Assembly: GCA_028023455.1 (NCBI GenBank)
Contig: JAQFVV010006717.1
Span: 1-64,000, forward strand
Direction: 5' to 3'
Length of the DNA stretch: 64,000 bases
Source of the DNA: Epiperipatus broadwayi
Taxonomy: Eukaryota > Onychophora > Udeonychophora > Euonychophora > Peripatidae
Below the pieces are notes generated by a model. It ran no database searches and was not told the origin of the DNA. It worked only from the letters and a program-made list of their open reading frames with translations. Numbering within the stretch: the stretch's first letter is position 1; each line of letters opens with the position of its first letter. The translations under genes and the position numbers were made by a program. Below are positions 60,701 to 64,000 of the stretch, in pieces.

Positions 60701-61470
60701 TTTATCATATGGATGATATTTTTGATTTTAATTAGTATTATTATTTGATTTATGTTGCTTATGTATTAATTTTTGATTTAGATCTGAATTTGCTTCATAA
60801 GGTTTATCATTTGAGTCAAAATCTGAGCTGAAGTATCTGGAATTTTTTTTTTCTATGGTTTTTCTTTAAATTCAATCTTTTTCTGTTTTCTAATTTGATA
60901 TTCCAATTTTTTTGAGGAGTTTGTTCTAGACTGACTTCTTTTGGGTTGTTGGGTTTTGATTTGGGTGCTTGATTTTTTGGATTCTTGTTTGGTTATTATC
61001 ATATGTTGAGTAGAAACGTAATTTTGAGTTTCAAATTGTAATGTATTAACATTAACTGCAGCTTGTTCCGCATTATGCATCAGGCTATGCTTTCATATTG
61101 GATTTGTTTGATCCATTAACGCCTGATTTATTGGATTATTTTGATCATCTTCGAGCATACATTTATTACCACTAATATTTTGATGAACTCTATCTTGGGT
61201 TGATTTACAAATAGTTGTATTTTGAGATCGATCTAATATATCATTATCAAACTGACTATTATCATTGTCTAGTTTGGGGCTTTGGCAAATGTTCGTGGGC
61301 TCATTCTGTGAAACAAACTTGTTAGGTGGGATATTAGAAGAGATTTGTTCTGTATAATCATATTTAGCATTAAATTTATTAGAAGTAGGGTGAAATTTTT
61401 CATTTGCGATTTTAGATTTTCTTTTTTTAGATGTTACAGGTTCTAATTCATTAACGCTATGCTCTAGCAT
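57770..61470 (-). pseudogene. LINE ORF1 region with CCHC knuckle and long disordered N-terminus (broken)
   Basis: Minus strand, read 61470 to 57770. It opens MLEHSVNELEPVTSKKRKSK (a basic NLS-like word), then long Asn/Gln/Ser/Thr-rich, disordered segments in frames 61470-61093, 61080-60853 (same frame, one stop between), 60694-60209, 59943-59740 and 59656-59093, with slips at poly-A runs. Around 59150-58830 comes a folded part (DNKCSLIKFS, then HPIDRYITIQF, CYVDLNWANVLSGRIKN) resembling the domain of the fragments at 2398. A zinc knuckle (CFYCGQYTYLIKDC, 58700-58640) follows with a second Cys cluster, then a K/E/S-rich tail (58296-57813) with a second basic cluster. It ends just before ORF2. 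It is RNA-binding by analogy. The very long, low-complexity N-terminus is unusual; it may include a separate upstream ORF. Confidence 0.7.
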
Positions 61471-61489
61471 GGCCGTATTTATAGCTTTT

Positions 61490-62390
61490 TCATTTTTTTA
61501 TTGTTGAAATGCTGGATATACTCCTCAAATCCATGCACTAGATATAGTAAAAAAAGGCTTACGTTAATTAATGATGTCTTAGTTGTCTTGCTTTGAAGTA
61601 TTTAAACAGCTTTAAAGTATTTTTTCCTCGAGATCTATGAATAGCACATGTATTACCTATGAAGATGCTCCGGAATTCTCGAATATTTAGTATGTAGAGT
61701 GGAGTTTTACTTTCATAATTAATTTATTTAGACAGCTGTTACTAGGATAGTAGCCCCAAAACCTTAGCTATCTAAGGCTGAGAAAGAAAGTAAAATTGAA
61801 TCTAGACTTTCAGAGCTCATACATCAGTAAATATATATATATATCTTGGATATATATAGTTTTTACAGCAAATATTAAATTCTAAAAAGTTAACTTATTT
61901 ATTTTAAGATGTTTTCCTTTCAAATTGTATTACATTTTAATTTTACTGTTGACGCTAGAGGGCTTTGTAAGAAGTCACTATAGTCCATTAAGTGAAACCT
62001 AATATTTAAGCAAAATTATTAGAAGACAGGCATTTATTTTTAGTCCGTTAGCTGATTGCCATAAATTTGCTTTTACTTTTGTTGATTAATTTTTCTCAAT
62101 GCTTTTAGCTATATTAATGTATTCGCTATCAAGTAAATTTCATACCTACATTTTTTTTTTTGCTTTCTTTCTCTTTAAAAGTTTTATCAACAATGATATA
62201 CTTTTTTTTTTTTGGAAAAATACTTAATGAAATGAATTACATGTCTTTAATATAATTATAAATGTTGTATATTTCTTCGATTTTAAGTTAATTAAAAAAA
62301 ATTTTTGATCATTCATTTTCTCCAGAAAATAAACTTATTTTTTTAATAATAAAATAATTTAATATGAATTTTCAAATTTTTTGTTATGCA
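61490..62390. other. no gene seen; probable LINE 5' end then unique DNA
   Basis: The LINE's recognisable coding ends near 61490. The rest is AT-rich with no supported feature. Poly-T/pyrimidine stretches near 62340-62385 precede the candidate exon. Confidence 0.4.
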
Positions 62391-62391
62391 G

Positions 62392-62471
62392 CGCTCCTCT
62401 CAACTCCACCAATATTGAGCTGTCCAAAGAATGTTCTCTTTCTCTGTACTGATGGATTGTCGCAATATAAA
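62392..62471 (+). CDS. candidate short internal exon, unknown protein
   Basis: A pyrimidine-rich acceptor (TTTTTTGTTATGCAG, ending 62391) is followed by 80 bp of clearly higher GC and a strong donor GTAAGT at 62472. Only one frame is open: two bases, then 26 codons reading LLSTPPILSCPKNVLFLCTD and GLSQYK, entering in phase 2 and leaving in phase 0. The other two frames have stops. The contrast in base composition and the paired splice sites support a real exon, but 80 bp is short and the family is not recognised. Confidence 0.4.
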
Positions 62472-64000
62472 GTAAGTGAGATGGGGAAAGCATTGGTTTA
62501 AAACAAAACAAAACAAAAAAACTTTGGAAATATCTAATTTGAAGATATATTTTATTTTCGTGATAAAAAAAAACTCATACAAAATATGTTTAGTTACTGA
62601 ATAATAAATAATACTACACATATATTCAAATGAGTTCAGTAGTAGGGTTCCGAAATTAAAAACGAGATATCCATGCATCACAGTTCGTGTTTTTGACACT
62701 TGTGGTGCTGAACGTAATATAATGAATGTGGCAAAATGAATAAAGAAATTTTGACACATATATCTTATATATATTATAAGTTTATACATTGGTATGAAAC
62801 CAATTTTTATAATGATTTTCAGTTCTCTGCTGGACAAGTCAAAACAAACTTTATGATATATATGTTATGCAGAAAATTTAAAGACTTTTAGTATAAGCTT
62901 TAATAATCACAAAACGTATCCAAATCCCTAACATTATTTTTACGGGATAATGCGTAGCATATTTCCGTAAATTCTTTGATTTAGTTATGATTCTATGCAA
63001 TTAGATTTTATTAATTTCTGTAATTAAAACTTTATAAGCTAGTATTGACTTTTTATTTAAAAGTTGCTGCTTATCAAAATACAAATTTTAATTTTTTTGT
63101 TCAAAAAATATATATACCGTTTATGTAAATGTTATACAGTTAGTATAAAATAGCTTAGATTATTAAAGTATCTCTTATCATATGTTAAATCGTATGTTTA
63201 CATAAAAAGGTATTTTTCAGTTTTCATGAAGTTTTTATATCTGACACAAACTTTTGGTTTTAATTAGAGAATTATATTAAATTTACTAAAATGTAGCTGG
63301 ATATTAGGTTTTGTTTTACTAAACCTTTCAAAATATTGTGATAGAAAGATAAAAATCAATTGGTAATTATAGTTATGAGCTTCTATTTTCCTATGACAAG
63401 ATGTTTTCATAGAAATTTAAGATTTTTTCATGTAGTAAACCTAGCTAGCTATTTAATAGTTTGCCAGAGAATAAATATCTAATTATTTTGTCTAGAGAAT
63501 AAAGCATAAAATAATAACTATAATCTCTCACTAAGCAGTAGCCTTGACTTCTTCTTTCGGGAAGGTATTTTCTATGCAACTGAATATTAACGACTATTTT
63601 ATTTATTTGGTTTATAAATTAATACTTAATTCTATAGATATTAGATCTCTTTTTCTATATTAATTGTAATAAATTAAGAAATGTTTAAACGTTTAACCAC
63701 AGAAAAAGCTTACATTGATTTAAATCTCTTTATTCTAGTTTAGCACTTTTGTTACTTAAATTTAGATGAAAAAGTTTACAGCTATATACATTTTTATTAG
63801 AATCATAGAAATGACTAATACCATTAAACACCACATCATTTCTTCAAACTTATGGATCAAAGATCATCACAATCTTCAAGATGTCCTAATATTAACTGCT
63901 AATGCAGTATTTTGCCAACACTTTGGAATAATGTTGCCTCTAAGAAATTGATGATGACAAAATTGAAGAGCTTTTGCAGTCAATATGGAAAAAGTAATTA
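62472..64000. other. no gene seen
   Basis: AT-rich. A minus-strand frame of 145 codons at 62400-62837 overlaps the candidate exon on the other strand. It is Ile/Phe/Tyr-rich as expected of AT-rich noncoding DNA and has no recognised motif. The 61-codon plus frame at 63766-63951 is likewise unsupported. Confidence 0.4.

Noticed and set aside
62400-62837. 145-codon minus-strand frame
   Set aside because: Composition is that of AT-rich noncoding DNA, and it overlaps a better exon candidate on the plus strand. No domain.
1-64000. Assignment to a cephalopod, suggested by ZBED-type hAT and LINE content
   Set aside because: Those families are widespread, and the very common cephalopod SINE sequences I would expect are absent. 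Phylum left open.

Overview
This window is AT-rich, intron- and intergenic-type DNA from a metazoan. The evidence is that protein-coding signal comes only in short islands flanked by GT/AG splice signals, there are no operons or bacterial-type genes, there are many long (TA)n tracts, and dead retroelements are densely nested. The protein-level matches (L1/Tx1-like LINE, RTE-like LINE, Penelope-like element, ZBED-type hAT transposase, SLC16-like transporter exon) fit an invertebrate with a large repeat-rich genome. Species or phylum cannot be fixed from sequence alone. The abundant tRNA-derived SINEs I associate with cephalopod genomes are not seen.

Layout. 1-5950: two ORF1 fragments and one endonuclease/RT fragment of an L1/Tx1-like LINE (+ strand), with a dispersed repeat between them. 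5960-9930: no gene seen. 9.9-11.0 kb: two candidate host exons on the - strand (a possible terminal exon and a signal-peptide first exon). 11-15.3 kb: no gene seen. 15.3-19.9 kb: a decayed RTE-like LINE containing a foldback repeat and followed by a Penelope-like retroelement (RT end plus GIY-YIG domain, flanked by inverted repeats). A clean SLC16-type exon lies on the - strand at 18.9-19.1 kb. 20-36 kb: microsatellites, tandem and foldback repeats, otherwise empty. 37.4-54.2 kb: several ~400-420 bp repeat units, often tandem and then inverted. A ZBED-type hAT transposon at 47.0-50.3 kb is split by nested insertions. 54.2-61.5 kb: a nearly full-length but broken LINE on the - strand. 61.5-64 kb: one candidate short exon.

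Main discovery. The ~400-bp repeat units at 37.4, 41.9, 48.4 and 52.2-54.2 kb each carry a sequence that folds as a type I hammerhead self-cleaving ribozyme: CUGANGA core, stem II, GAAA, a minimal near-palindromic stem III ending in AUC, and a stem I closed by complementary flanks with an internal loop. In the best copy (52.7-54.05 kb) four ribozymes recur at exactly 419-bp spacing. This is the architecture known for Penelope-like elements and for non-autonomous retrozymes that move through circular RNA. A second, sequence-distinct family with the same core occurs at 51.1 kb (and a weaker one at 24.7 kb). The inverted repeats of the Penelope-like elements at 17-18 kb and 48.1-48.3 kb keep a degenerate version. 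Most loci also switch orientation internally, forming palindromes.

All assignments come from reading the sequence and from general knowledge of the families. No database search was run.
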